A stretch of DNA of 64,000 nt, from assembly GCA_029779845.1 (NCBI GenBank), contig JAKOZT010000129.1:1-64000 (forward strand). Reading direction: 5' to 3'. Source of the stretch: Pseudomonadota bacterium. GTDB taxonomy: Bacteria > Pseudomonadota > Gammaproteobacteria > Burkholderiales > Burkholderiaceae_C. The notes beneath the pieces are model-generated. The model did not search any database, had not been told where the DNA came from, and saw only the letters and a list, made by a program, of their open reading frames with translations. A program made the translations under genes and the position numbers. Below are positions 7,869 through 18,200 of this stretch, in pieces (within the stretch, counting starts at the first letter, position 1; each line of letters begins with the position of its first letter).

Positions 7869-8435
7869 TTATCGCGTCAGCAACCAGATCGCCGCGATCA
7901 GCACCAGCGCGCCGGCGATCCACCACAGCGCCCGGCTGCCGCGCGCGGCGGGCGCGCCCGCCGCGCCCGGCGCCACCGCGGGCAGCTCGGCCGGCGGCGG
8001 CGCCACCTTGGCCTCGAAGGCGGCGAAGAAGTCCTCGGCGATCTTGGCCGCCGCGGCGTCGATCAGCCGCGAGCCCACCTGCGCCATCTTGCCGCCCACC
8101 TGGGCACGCGCCTGGTAGCTCAGCCGGGTGCCTTCGCCCTCGGGCGCGAGGCGCACGTCGGCCGAGCCCTTGCCGAAGCCGGCCACGCCGCCCTGGCCGT
8201 CGAACGCGATGGTGTAGCTCTCGGGCGGCTTCACGTCGCTCATCCTGAGGTTGCCCTTGAACTTGGCCGATACCGGCCCGACGCGCACCGCCACCAGCGC
8301 GGCGAAGGCGTCGTCGCCGGTGCGCTCCAGCGATTCGCAGCCGTTGATGCAGGCCTTCAGCACCTCGGGGTCGTTGAGGCCGGCCCAGACGGTGGCTATC
8401 GGGGCGGCAATGAGTCGTTCGCCTGTGAGTTCCAT
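7869..8435 (-). CDS. coxG: CoxG-like SRPBCC protein with C-terminal membrane anchor
   Basis: 188 residues. Residues 1-145 are a CoxG/SRPBCC (START-like) domain beginning MELTGERLIAAP and carrying LNDPEVLKACINGCE. A proline/alanine linker and one C-terminal transmembrane helix (ALWWIAGALVLIAAIWLL) follow. In Oligotropha, CoxG recruits CO dehydrogenase to the membrane so that electrons reach the quinone pool. The anchor here fits that role. It sits between coxE and xdhC with 10-11 bp gaps. Confidence 0.9.
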   Translation of the reverse strand: MELTGERLIAAPIATVWAGLNDPEVLKACINGCESLERTGDDAFAALVAVRVGPVSAKFKGNLRMSDVKPPESYTIAFDGQGGVAGFGKGSADVRLAPEGEGTRLSYQARAQVGGKMAQVGSRLIDAAAAKIAEDFFAAFEAKVAPPPAELPAVAPGAAGAPAARGSRALWWIAGALVLIAAIWLLTR

Positions 8436-8445
8436 GAGTGGGTGT

Positions 8446-9627
8446 TCAATGCAGCAAGGTGGAAGGGTTGAGCGCCGGGCGGCGCAGCGCCTGCGCCAGA
8501 TCGGCCAGGCTGGCGAGGTTGTGCACCGGCAGGAAGCGGTCGACATGCGCGAGCAGCGTGCGGATGCCCTCGGCGCGCGGCTCGAAGCCGGCGAAGCGCA
8601 GCAGCGGGTTGAGCCACACCAGCTGGTGCGCGAGACGATGCAATTGTGCGGCGGCACGTTCGAGCGCGCCGCCGTCGTCGCGTTCGAGCCCATCGCTGAC
8701 GAGGAGAAGCGCGGCATTGCCGCCGAGCACGCGCCGCGCCCAGCGGCGGTTGAACTCGTCCAGGCTGGCGGCGATGCGCGTGCCGCCCTTCCAGTCGTGC
8801 ACCAGCGCGTCGGCCATCTTCAGCGCCACGTCGGGGTCGCGCTGGCGCAGGCAGCGCGTGATGTTCGTGAGCCGCGTGCCGAACACGAAGGTGTGCACCT
8901 TCAGGTGCCGGCGCGTCAGGCCGTGCACGTAGTGCAGGAACAGGCGCGAGTAGCGCTCCATCGAGCCCGAGATGTCGATCAGCACCACCAGCGGCGGCAG
9001 CTCGCTGCGCGGGCGCGTGAAGGCGGGCGTGAGCGTGTGCGGCGCGCGCGCCATGCCGTGCAGCGTGCGGCGCAGGTCCAGCGTGCCGCCGCGCGCGCTG
9101 GCTTCGTGGCGGCGGCGCCTGACCGGCAGCATCGGCAGCGGCGCCTGCTCGGCGAGCTTCTTGGCCATCTCGTACTCGGCCGTGCTCATGCTCTCGAAGT
9201 CGGCCTGCGCGAGGCGTTCGCGCTCGGAGAAGCTGAACTCGGTTTCGAAGCGGATCTCGTCCTGCGCGGCCTGGTTCTCGGGCGGCGCGTCGCGCTTCGG
9301 CGCGGGAGCCGCGAGCGCTTCGGCGAGGCGGTTCGCGCGCGGCGGCTGCGTCTTCTCGCCGCGCCCCTGCACCTTGGGCAGCAGCAGGTACATCATCTGT
9401 TCGAGCAGCTTGGGGTCGCGGAAGAAGGCGTCGAAGGCGGCATCGAACAGCGTCTGCTGCTCGTGGCGTTCGAGCATCACGGCGGACAACGCCGCGCGCA
9501 CGTCTTCGCGCCGATCCAGGCCCACCGCTTCGACGGCCGCGATCGCCGCCAGCACCCGATCCGGCCCCACCGCCAGGCCGGCATCGCGCAGGATGCGCGA
9601 GAAGTGCACGAGGTTCTCGGCGAGCAT
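8446..9627 (-). CDS. coxE: CoxE-like VWA-domain protein
   Basis: 393 residues. The C-terminal half is a von Willebrand A domain with the metal-ion-dependent adhesion site DISGSM, preceded by an extended N-terminal region. CoxE works with the MoxR-type ATPase CoxD during assembly of the copper/molybdenum site in CO dehydrogenase. In form II clusters the same pair is assumed to mature the active site, although copper is not expected there. It starts 6 bp after coxD. Confidence 0.9.
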   Translation of the reverse strand: MLAENLVHFSRILRDAGLAVGPDRVLAAIAAVEAVGLDRREDVRAALSAVMLERHEQQTLFDAAFDAFFRDPKLLEQMMYLLLPKVQGRGEKTQPPRANRLAEALAAPAPKRDAPPENQAAQDEIRFETEFSFSERERLAQADFESMSTAEYEMAKKLAEQAPLPMLPVRRRRHEASARGGTLDLRRTLHGMARAPHTLTPAFTRPRSELPPLVVLIDISGSMERYSRLFLHYVHGLTRRHLKVHTFVFGTRLTNITRCLRQRDPDVALKMADALVHDWKGGTRIAASLDEFNRRWARRVLGGNAALLLVSDGLERDDGGALERAAAQLHRLAHQLVWLNPLLRFAGFEPRAEGIRTLLAHVDRFLPVHNLASLADLAQALRRPALNPSTLLH

Positions 9628-9633
9628 GCGCGT

Positions 9634-10560
9634 TCAATCCAGCAGCGCGCGCGCCTTCAGCTCGTCGAGGATCTTCGCGGTGTCGCCGCCGCCCATGCGC
9701 GCGATGTCGTCCTGGTACTTGAGCAGCACGCCCAGCGTGTCGCTCACCGTGGCCGGGTCGAGCCGCATCGCGTTGAGCGCCACCAGCGCGTTGCTCCAGT
9801 CGATGGTCTCGGCCACGCCAGGCGCCTTGAACAGGTCGAGCGTGCGCATGCGCTGCACGAACTCCACCACCTGCCGGTACAGCCGCTCGGAGGCGCCCGG
9901 CGCCTTGCGCCGCACGATGTCCAGCTCGCGCTCGACGTCGGGGAACTCCACCCAGTGGTAGAGGCAGCGGCGCTTGAGCGCATCGTGGATCTCGCGCGTG
10001 CGGTTGCTGGTGATGATGGTGATCGGCGGCGCGCTCGCCTTCACCGCACCCAGTTCGGGGATGGTGATCTGGTTCTCGGCCAGCACTTCGAGCAGGAAGG
10101 CGTCGAAGGGCTCGTCGGCGCGGTCGAGTTCGTCGATCAGCAGAACGGGCGAACGCGGCTGCGTCAAGGCTTGCAGCAAGGGCCGCTCGATCAGCATCGC
10201 ACGCGAGTACAGGCTGTGCGCGAGGCGGTCGCGATCCGCGCTGTCGTGGATCGCGTGCGCCGCTTCGGCGAGGCGGATCTCCACCATCTGGCGCGCTACG
10301 TTCCACTCGTAGGCGGTCTGCGCCACGTCCAGGCCCTCGTAGCACTGCACGCGCAGCAGCGTGGTGTCGAGAGCCGTGGCGAGCGTCTTGGCGAGCTCGG
10401 TCTTGCCGACACCCGGCTCGCCTTCGAGGAACAACGGCCGGCGCAGCGTGAGCGCGAGGAACAGTGCGGTCGCCAGCCGCCGGTCGCTGAGGTAGTCGTG
10501 CGCGGCGAGCAGCGCGATCGTCTCGTCGACGGTTGCCGGCAAGGCCGATGCGCTGCTCAT
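9634..10560 (-). CDS. coxD: CoxD-like MoxR-family AAA+ ATPase
   Basis: 308 residues from the ATG at 10560 (MSSASALP). A TTG 12 bp upstream, next to the coxM stop, is possible but unnecessary. Walker A is GEPGVGKTEL, Walker B is VLLIDELDRAD, and sensor 1 is ITSNRTRE. CoxD is the chaperone-like ATPase that, with CoxE, drives metal insertion into the large subunit. It lies between the structural genes and coxE in the usual cox order. Confidence 0.92.
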   Translation of the reverse strand: MSSASALPATVDETIALLAAHDYLSDRRLATALFLALTLRRPLFLEGEPGVGKTELAKTLATALDTTLLRVQCYEGLDVAQTAYEWNVARQMVEIRLAEAAHAIHDSADRDRLAHSLYSRAMLIERPLLQALTQPRSPVLLIDELDRADEPFDAFLLEVLAENQITIPELGAVKASAPPITIITSNRTREIHDALKRRCLYHWVEFPDVERELDIVRRKAPGASERLYRQVVEFVQRMRTLDLFKAPGVAETIDWSNALVALNAMRLDPATVSDTLGVLLKYQDDIARMGGGDTAKILDELKARALLD

Positions 10561-10568
10561 GCCGCCCC

Positions 10569-11363
10569 TCAACGCGCCAGCGCCGCGGCCACCGCGCGCG
10601 AGGCCATCACGCTGATCATCGCGGCGCGGTAGGCGGCCGAGCCGTGCAGGTCGGCGTTCAGGCCGGCCGCGCTCACCTTCACCGCTTTCGCCGCCTCGGG
10701 CGTGAAGCTCTTGGCGAGAGCATCCTCCAGCGGCTTGCAGCGGAACACGCTGCCGGCCGCGCCGGTGACCGCGACGCGCACGCCGCCGGCCGTCTGCGCG
10801 ACGAACACGCCCACCAGCGCGAAGCGCGAGGCCGGCTGTTTGTACTTCACGTAGGCGGCGCGCTGCGGCGCGGGGAAGCTCACCGCGGTGATCAGCTCGC
10901 CGGGGTCCAGCGCGGTTTCGTAGAGGCCGGTGAAGAAGTCGTCGGCCGCGATGCTGCGCTTGTTGGTCTTCACCGTCGCGTTCAACCCGACGACGCCGGC
11001 CGGGTAGTCCGCTGCGGGGTCGGCATTGGCGATCGAGCCGCCGATGGTGCCCATGTTGCGCACCATCGGGTCGCCGATGCCGCCGGCCAGCTCCGCCAGC
11101 GCGGGAATGGCCTTCTTCACCTCGGGCGAGGCGGCCACCGCGGCGTGCGTGGTCATCGCGCCGATCACGACGTTGCTGCCGTCCAGCTTGATGCCCTTCA
11201 GCTCGGCGATGCCGCCGAGGTCGACGAGGCGCTCGCTCGAAGACAGCCTCAGCTTCATCGCCTGCACCAGGCTCTGCCCGCCGGCGAGGTAACGCGCATC
11301 GCCCTGGATCGCCGCAGCCGCGGCCGAAGCGCTGCCCGGGCGCTGGTAGTCGAATGCATACAT
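10569..11363 (-). CDS. coxM: molybdenum hydroxylase medium (FAD) subunit, CoxM-like
   Basis: 264 residues, the full length of the FAD-binding medium subunit. The two FAD signatures are GGQSLVQAMKL near residue 30 and TIGGSIANADPAADYPA near residue 105, followed by the CO dehydrogenase flavoprotein C-terminal domain. It passes electrons from the [2Fe-2S] subunit to the acceptor. It lies 13 bp downstream of coxL. Confidence 0.93.
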   Translation of the reverse strand: MYAFDYQRPGSASAAAAAIQGDARYLAGGQSLVQAMKLRLSSSERLVDLGGIAELKGIKLDGSNVVIGAMTTHAAVAASPEVKKAIPALAELAGGIGDPMVRNMGTIGGSIANADPAADYPAGVVGLNATVKTNKRSIAADDFFTGLYETALDPGELITAVSFPAPQRAAYVKYKQPASRFALVGVFVAQTAGGVRVAVTGAAGSVFRCKPLEDALAKSFTPEAAKAVKVSAAGLNADLHGSAAYRAAMISVMASRAVAAALAR

Positions 11364-11376
11364 GGTTCGTCTCTCC

Positions 11377-13734
<2,358 letters not shown>

Positions 13735-13747
13735 GGTCGTTCTCCCC

Positions 13748-14233
13748 TCAGGCGGCGGCCGTCTGGCCGGCCTTGCCGCTCTGGCACAACTGGATCGCCT
13801 TGACGATGTTGTGGTAGCCCGTACAGCGGCAGATGTTGCCGTCCAGGCCCTCGCGGATCTGCTGTTCGCTGGCGTTCGGACAGTCCTCCAGCAGCTTGAC
13901 CGCCGACATCACCATGCCCGTGGTGCAGAAGCCGCACTGCAGCCCGTGGCACTCGCGGAACGCGGCCTGCATCGGATGCAGCTCGCCGTTCTTCGACAGG
14001 CCCTCGATCGTCGTGACCTCGCCGCCCTGCGCCTGCACCGCCAGCATCGAGCACGACTTCACCGCGCGGCCGTTCAGGTGCACGGTGCAGGCGCCGCACT
14101 GCGCGGTGTCGCAGCCCACGTGCGTGCCGGTGAGTTGCAGCTGCTCGCGGATCAGCTGCACGAGCAGCATGCGCGGATCGACGTTCGCCGTCACGGCCTT
14201 GCCGTTGACGGTCAGGGTGATGGGAACGCTCAC
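13748..14233 (-). CDS. coxS: molybdenum hydroxylase small [2Fe-2S] subunit, CoxS-like
   Basis: 161 residues from a GTG start chosen because GAGGAGA lies 7 nt upstream; longer in-frame extensions have no such site. The plant-type [2Fe-2S] cluster is ligated by the Cys residues of [10 protein letters not shown] and the downstream SC. The second cluster, in the helical domain, is ligated by CGFC and CRC ([19 protein letters not shown]). It is the first gene of the operon coxS-L-M-D-E-G-xdhC, and 14 bp separate it from coxL. Confidence 0.94.
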   Translation of the reverse strand: MSVPITLTVNGKAVTANVDPRMLLVQLIREQLQLTGTHVGCDTAQCGACTVHLNGRAVKSCSMLAVQAQGGEVTTIEGLSKNGELHPMQAAFRECHGLQCGFCTTGMVMSAVKLLEDCPNASEQQIREGLDGNICRCTGYHNIVKAIQLCQSGKAGQTAAA

Positions 14234-14240
14234 GGTGGTA

Positions 14241-14247
14241 TCTCCTC
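14241..14247 (-). promoter_or_regulatory. ribosome-binding site fixing the coxS GTG start
   Basis: On the minus strand GAGGAGA is followed by 7 nt and then GTG (14233). This site excludes the longer in-frame ATG start at 14314. Confidence 0.75.
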
Positions 14248-14469
14248 GGGTGGCGTGCCGCCGCGCCGCGCGGCGGTCTGCGGAGCATTCTTCGAGCCGT
14301 GCCCGACCCTGCAAAGCGCAGGGGTTCCCTTATGATGATCAGTTCATATCGCGCGGCGGCTCCGACCTGTTCAGCTTCGGAACATCGCCGCGGGTTGACG
14401 CTCCGCAAAGCCCGGCCATCGGGCGCTCAATCCGGCAGCTCGCGCGTCGACAAGAGAAGACGAACACTC

Positions 14470-14473
14470 GGAG
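14470..14473 (+). promoter_or_regulatory. ribosome-binding site for a TTG chemoreceptor start
   Basis: GGAG precedes the TTG at 14481 by 7 nt. The resulting N-terminus (MLDQLKLSTRLAAGF) is typical of Burkholderiales chemoreceptors, and no ATG lies nearby in frame. Confidence 0.65.
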
Positions 14474-14480
14474 CACTGTC

Positions 14481-16049
14481 TTGTTGGACCAACTGAAACT
14501 GAGCACCCGGCTCGCCGCCGGCTTCGGCATGGTGTTGCTGCTGCTGGCCGTGGTGGCCGGCGTGTCGAGCTGGCAGATGCGCGGCCTGGCGGGCAACACC
14601 GAGGCCTTCGCCGCCAACATCGTGCCCTCGCTGCAACTGCAGAAGGACATCGCGATGTCGCTCGCCGCGGTGCGGCGCTGGGAACTGCGCCACGTGGTGT
14701 CCGACAGCGGCGCCGAGATGGACGCGATGGAAGTCGAGGCGGCCAAGGAGCACAAGGCGCTGACCGCGGCGATCGCCCGCTACGAGAAGGAGATGCTGGT
14801 CAATGACGAGGACCGCCGCCACCTCGAGCGGACGCGCGCGGCGGTCGACGCCTACCTTGCCTCGTGGGACAAGGTGCGCATCGCCTCGCGCAGGACGGCG
14901 CAGGATCCGTCCGACAAGGAGGCCAAGGCTGCGCTGGGGCTGGGCATGAAGGTCTATCAGGCCGCACAGGACGAAGTCGATGCCTGGTGGGACTTCAACA
15001 TGCAGCTGTCCGCGCGCGCCCGGCGCGACGCAGCCGCCACCTATGCCGCCGCCAAGCTCTCCACCGGCGCGCTGTCGCTCGCCGCGCTGCTGATCGGCGT
15101 GGCCGCGGCGGCGCTGATCATGCGCTCGGTGCAGCGCCAGATCGGCGGCGAGCCGGCCTATGCGAAGGAGGTGGTCGGCGAGATCGCCAACGGCAACCTC
15201 GGCGTGCGCGTGGCGCTGCGCGCGGGCGACCGCGACAGCCTGCTGGCCGCGATGCACGCGATGCGCGAGCGCCTGGCCTCGGTGGTCGCGCAGGTGCGCG
15301 CCAGCAGCGACAGCATCGCCACCGGCTCGGCGCAGATCGCCGGCGGCAACACCGACCTGAGCCAGCGCACCGAGGAGCAGGCCAGCAACCTGCAGCAGAC
15401 CGCCGCCTCGATGGAGCAGCTCTCGGGCACGGTGAAGAGCAGCGCCGACACCGCCGCGCAGGCCCACCAGCTCGCCGCCGGCGCGTCCGCCGCGGCCAGC
15501 CGCGGCGGCGAGAGGGTCGGCCAGGTGGTGGCGACCATGCAGGAGATCTCGGCCGCCTCGAAGAAGATCGCCGACATCATCGGCACGATCGACGGCATCG
15601 CCTTCCAGACCAACATCCTCGCCCTCAACGCGGCGGTCGAAGCCGCGCGCGCCGGCGAGCAGGGTCGCGGCTTCGCCGTCGTCGCCGGCGAAGTGCGCAC
15701 GCTCGCCCGGCGTTCCGCCGAAGCCGCGCGCGAGATCAAGACGCTGATTGGCACGAGCGTCGAGAAGGTGGAGACCGGCGCGCGCCAGGTCGACGAGGCC
15801 GGCGGCTCGATGCACGAGATCGTCGCGCAGGTGCAGCGCGTCAGCCAGATGATCGGCGAGCTGTCGAGCGCGGCGAGCGAGCAGTCGGCCGGCATCGGGC
15901 AGGTCAATGACGCGATGACGCAGCTCGACCAGGTGACGCAGCAGAACGCCGCGCTGGTGGAAGAAAGCGCCGCCGCCACCGAGAGCCTGCGCCACCAGGC
16001 CGACCGCCTGGCGGCGGCGGTGGGCGTGTTCAGGCTGGAGGCGGCCTGA
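14481..16049 (+). CDS. methyl-accepting chemotaxis protein (4HB-MCP/HAMP)
   Basis: 522 residues from a TTG start. The first membrane helix (about 12-30) is followed by a four-helix-bundle periplasmic ligand domain (about 35-185), a second membrane helix (about 190-212), a HAMP domain and the cytoplasmic signalling domain. The signalling tip is the highly conserved IIGTIDGIAFQTNILALNAA. Glutamine/glutamate pairs in the flanking helices are potential methylation sites. There is no C-terminal CheR-tethering pentapeptide (the end is FRLEAA). It diverges from the cox operon. Its ligand is unknown. Confidence 0.93.
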   Translation: MLDQLKLSTRLAAGFGMVLLLLAVVAGVSSWQMRGLAGNTEAFAANIVPSLQLQKDIAMSLAAVRRWELRHVVSDSGAEMDAMEVEAAKEHKALTAAIARYEKEMLVNDEDRRHLERTRAAVDAYLASWDKVRIASRRTAQDPSDKEAKAALGLGMKVYQAAQDEVDAWWDFNMQLSARARRDAAATYAAAKLSTGALSLAALLIGVAAAALIMRSVQRQIGGEPAYAKEVVGEIANGNLGVRVALRAGDRDSLLAAMHAMRERLASVVAQVRASSDSIATGSAQIAGGNTDLSQRTEEQASNLQQTAASMEQLSGTVKSSADTAAQAHQLAAGASAAASRGGERVGQVVATMQEISAASKKIADIIGTIDGIAFQTNILALNAAVEAARAGEQGRGFAVVAGEVRTLARRSAEAAREIKTLIGTSVEKVETGARQVDEAGGSMHEIVAQVQRVSQMIGELSSAASEQSAGIGQVNDAMTQLDQVTQQNAALVEESAAATESLRHQADRLAAAVGVFRLEAA

Positions 16050-16113
16050 GCGCTGCCGCGGGCGGTCGCGACTTCTCCGATACTCGGCGCATGTCCCGCC
16101 CGCCCGCCCCCCC

Positions 16114-16482
16114 ATGCAGCGCGTGCACCTCGCCTACACGCTGAGCACCGAGGCTCCGCCGCAGCGCGAGCTGCACCACCCGCTGATCGCGCTGCTCGGC
16201 GCGCTGCACGACACCGGCTCGATCAGCGCGGCCGCGCGCGCGCTCGGGCTGTCGTACCGCCACGTCTGGGGCGAGCTGCGGCGCTGGGAGGCGGAGCTGG
16301 ACCGCGAGCTGGTGGTGTGGGTCAAGGGCCAGCCGGCGCAGCTGACGCCGGCCGGCGCGCGCCTGCTGGCCGCCGAGCGGCGCGCGCAGGCGCGGCTCGC
16401 GCCGCAGATCGAGGCGGTGTGCTCCGCGCTGGAGCAGGCCTTCGCGGCCGCGCTCGACGAGACTACAGCGCGCAGCTCCTGA
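16114..16482 (+). CDS. ModE-like winged-helix DNA-binding protein, apparently lacking its sensor domain
   Basis: 122 residues. The helix-turn-helix GSISAAARALGLSYRHVWGEL and the wing (KGQPAQLTPAG) match the LysR-type N-terminal domain of ModE-like regulators. As I recall the family in Burkholderiales, this domain is followed by a long periplasmic-binding-protein-like C-terminal domain that senses molybdate or tungstate. Here the frame ends soon after the linker helix (AFAAALDETTARSS) and overlaps the 3' end of the convergent EgtB/SenA-like gene by 20 bp. It may be a stand-alone DNA-binding protein or the surviving 5' part of a truncated gene. Confidence 0.7.
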   Translation: MQRVHLAYTLSTEAPPQRELHHPLIALLGALHDTGSISAAARALGLSYRHVWGELRRWEAELDRELVVWVKGQPAQLTPAGARLLAAERRAQARLAPQIEAVCSALEQAFAAALDETTARSS

Positions 16483-17686
16483 AGCCGCAGAACAGCTCGT
16501 CGCGCTCGGGCAGCGCGAACTGGCGGAACTTGGGCGAGCGCACGCGCGAGCGCGTCGCGAACGAGGCGCCGCGCAGCACCTTGTGCGTGCCGAAGGCGGC
16601 CTGCGAGTAGTCGCGCAGCGGCCCGGGCGCGAAGCCCGGGTAGGGGCGGAAGGTGGTGGCCGTCCACTCCCACACGTCGCCCCAGCGCCAGCCGCGGCTC
16701 GCGCCCTGGTGCGCGGCGGCCTCCCACTCCACCTCGCTGGGCAGGCGGCGGCCGGCCCAGCGGCACCAGGCATCGGCCTCGTACCACGCGAGGTGCATCG
16801 CCGGCTGCGCCATCGGCACGCGCATCAGCTTGCCGAAACGTTGCGCCAGCACGCCGTGGCGCAGCTGGTCGACGTGGCGCGGGCAGCGCCGGCCCTCGCG
16901 CTGCAGCCACTGCCAGCCCTGGGGGTGCCAGAACGCCTGCGCGTCGTAGCCGCCGTCCTCGACGAACTCGGCGTACTGCTGCCAGCTCACCGGCTGCGCG
17001 TCGATCTCGAACTCGGGCACCTCGACCTCGTGCACCCACTTCTCGTTGTCGAACACGAAGCCGCCCGGCTCGCAGCCGAGCGGCCAGCGCGTCGCGGGGA
17101 ACAGCAGCGCATCGCGCGCATTCACCGCCGCGGGCGCGGCGAGCAGGCCGGCGTCGAAGCCGAGCGTCTGGCTCATCTGCGCGAACAGCTCGCCGCGCAG
17201 GTCTTCGTGGAACAGCACGAGGCGGTAGAAGTACAGCGCGTCGTCGTCCTCGGGGGTGGCGTCGAGCAGCTCGAGCGTGGTCTCGAGCGTGTCGACGAGG
17301 TACTGCCGCGTCGCCTGCAGGTCGGGCAGCTCGACGCGCCAGCGCGCCGCGTGCGACACCTCGGCGGGGTCGAAGCAGCGGTCGGCGTCGCTGAGGATGG
17401 AGGGCAGGCGCGGGCGCGACGGATCGCTGCGCGCGCCGCGCTGGCGCTGCACGTTGCGCGCGATCCAGCGCTCCTGGAACCAGCCGAGGTGGCCCAGCTC
17501 CCACAGCGGCGGGCTCAGCTCGCCGTGCTGCTGCACCGTCATCTCGTGCGAGCCGAGTGCGCGCTCGAAGGCCGCGATCCAGCGCAGCGTGTGGTTGCGC
17601 GAGTCCATCAGCGCCAGCGAGAGCAGCTCGCGTCCCGCGCGGCGCATGCGCGCGGAGTCGATGGAGGGGGCTTCGATGTCGAGCAC
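16463..17686 (-). CDS. EgtB/SenA-like non-heme iron sulfoxide (or selenoneine) synthase
   Basis: 407 residues from a GTG at 17686 preceded by GAGG. A DinB-type helical domain (about 15-185) is followed by an FGE-sulfatase domain (about 195-407; WCRWAGRRLPSEVEWE, KVLRGASF, FCGFRSCAL). EgtB makes the C-S bond of ergothioneine, and SenA makes the C-Se bond of selenoneine. Overall similarity seems closer to SenA (inference from memory). The iron triad is expected as GH...HExxH, but here it reads H66, H160 and Arg164 (HEDLRGE, codon CGC at 17195-17197). Neither egtD nor senB/senC lies nearby. The protein may be impaired or repurposed. Confidence 0.8.
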   Translation of the reverse strand: MLDIEAPSIDSARMRRAGRELLSLALMDSRNHTLRWIAAFERALGSHEMTVQQHGELSPPLWELGHLGWFQERWIARNVQRQRGARSDPSRPRLPSILSDADRCFDPAEVSHAARWRVELPDLQATRQYLVDTLETTLELLDATPEDDDALYFYRLVLFHEDLRGELFAQMSQTLGFDAGLLAAPAAVNARDALLFPATRWPLGCEPGGFVFDNEKWVHEVEVPEFEIDAQPVSWQQYAEFVEDGGYDAQAFWHPQGWQWLQREGRRCPRHVDQLRHGVLAQRFGKLMRVPMAQPAMHLAWYEADAWCRWAGRRLPSEVEWEAAAHQGASRGWRWGDVWEWTATTFRPYPGFAPGPLRDYSQAAFGTHKVLRGASFATRSRVRSPKFRQFALPERDELFCGFRSCAL

Positions 17687-17774
17687 GGCGGACCTCGCTG
17701 CGCGGCCATTGTGACACCGCGGCCGCGCCCGGCGCGAAGGCGCCCGCGCTGCTATTCTTCCGCCCCTTTCCCTC

Positions 17775-18200
17775 ATGGCCGCCATCCACATCACCGACAT
17801 CGAGGCCGCCATCAACTGGTGGCGCGCGCGCTCGCCCTCGCTCGACGGCATCACGGCCTGCGCCGAGGTGCGCGCGCTCGCCGAGGTCTACGGCACGATG
17901 GTCTGGCAGCACGAGGCGCAGGTCGACGAAGCCGCCTTGTCCGCACGCGCGCGCGAAGCCTGGATGGACTGGTACCGCACGACGCCCGACACGCCCTGCA
18001 TCGCGATCTGCTCGACCAGTCAGGGCGACGACGTCTGCAAGGGCTGCGGCCGCAGCTTCGACGAAGTGCAGCACTGGACGACGATGAGCCCGGTGGAAAA
18101 ACGCGCCACCTGGCGCCGCATCACGATGGAAGGCACGGCCTGGCGCTTCAACCGCTACGCCGAGCGCGCCGACACCATGCCGGGCGAGGCGGCTTCGTGA
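17775..18200 (+). CDS. DUF3717-DUF1289 fusion protein
   Basis: 141 residues. The N-terminal half resembles DUF3717 (ITDIEAAINWWR, then ALAEVYG.MVW). The C-terminal half is DUF1289, a small cysteine-rich domain with CIAIC and CKGCG motifs followed by W..M...EK...W..I. DUF1289 proteins are predicted iron-sulfur or metal binders of unknown function. The stop overlaps the GTG start of the MATE gene by 3 bp within GTGA, so the two are translationally coupled. Confidence 0.85.
   Translation: MAAIHITDIEAAINWWRARSPSLDGITACAEVRALAEVYGTMVWQHEAQVDEAALSARAREAWMDWYRTTPDTPCIAICSTSQGDDVCKGCGRSFDEVQHWTTMSPVEKRATWRRITMEGTAWRFNRYAERADTMPGEAAS

Noticed and set aside
16463..17686. confident assignment as ergothioneine EgtB
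   Set aside because: No EgtD lies nearby, similarity seems closer to SenA, and an iron-ligand position is Arg, so only a family-level call is justified.
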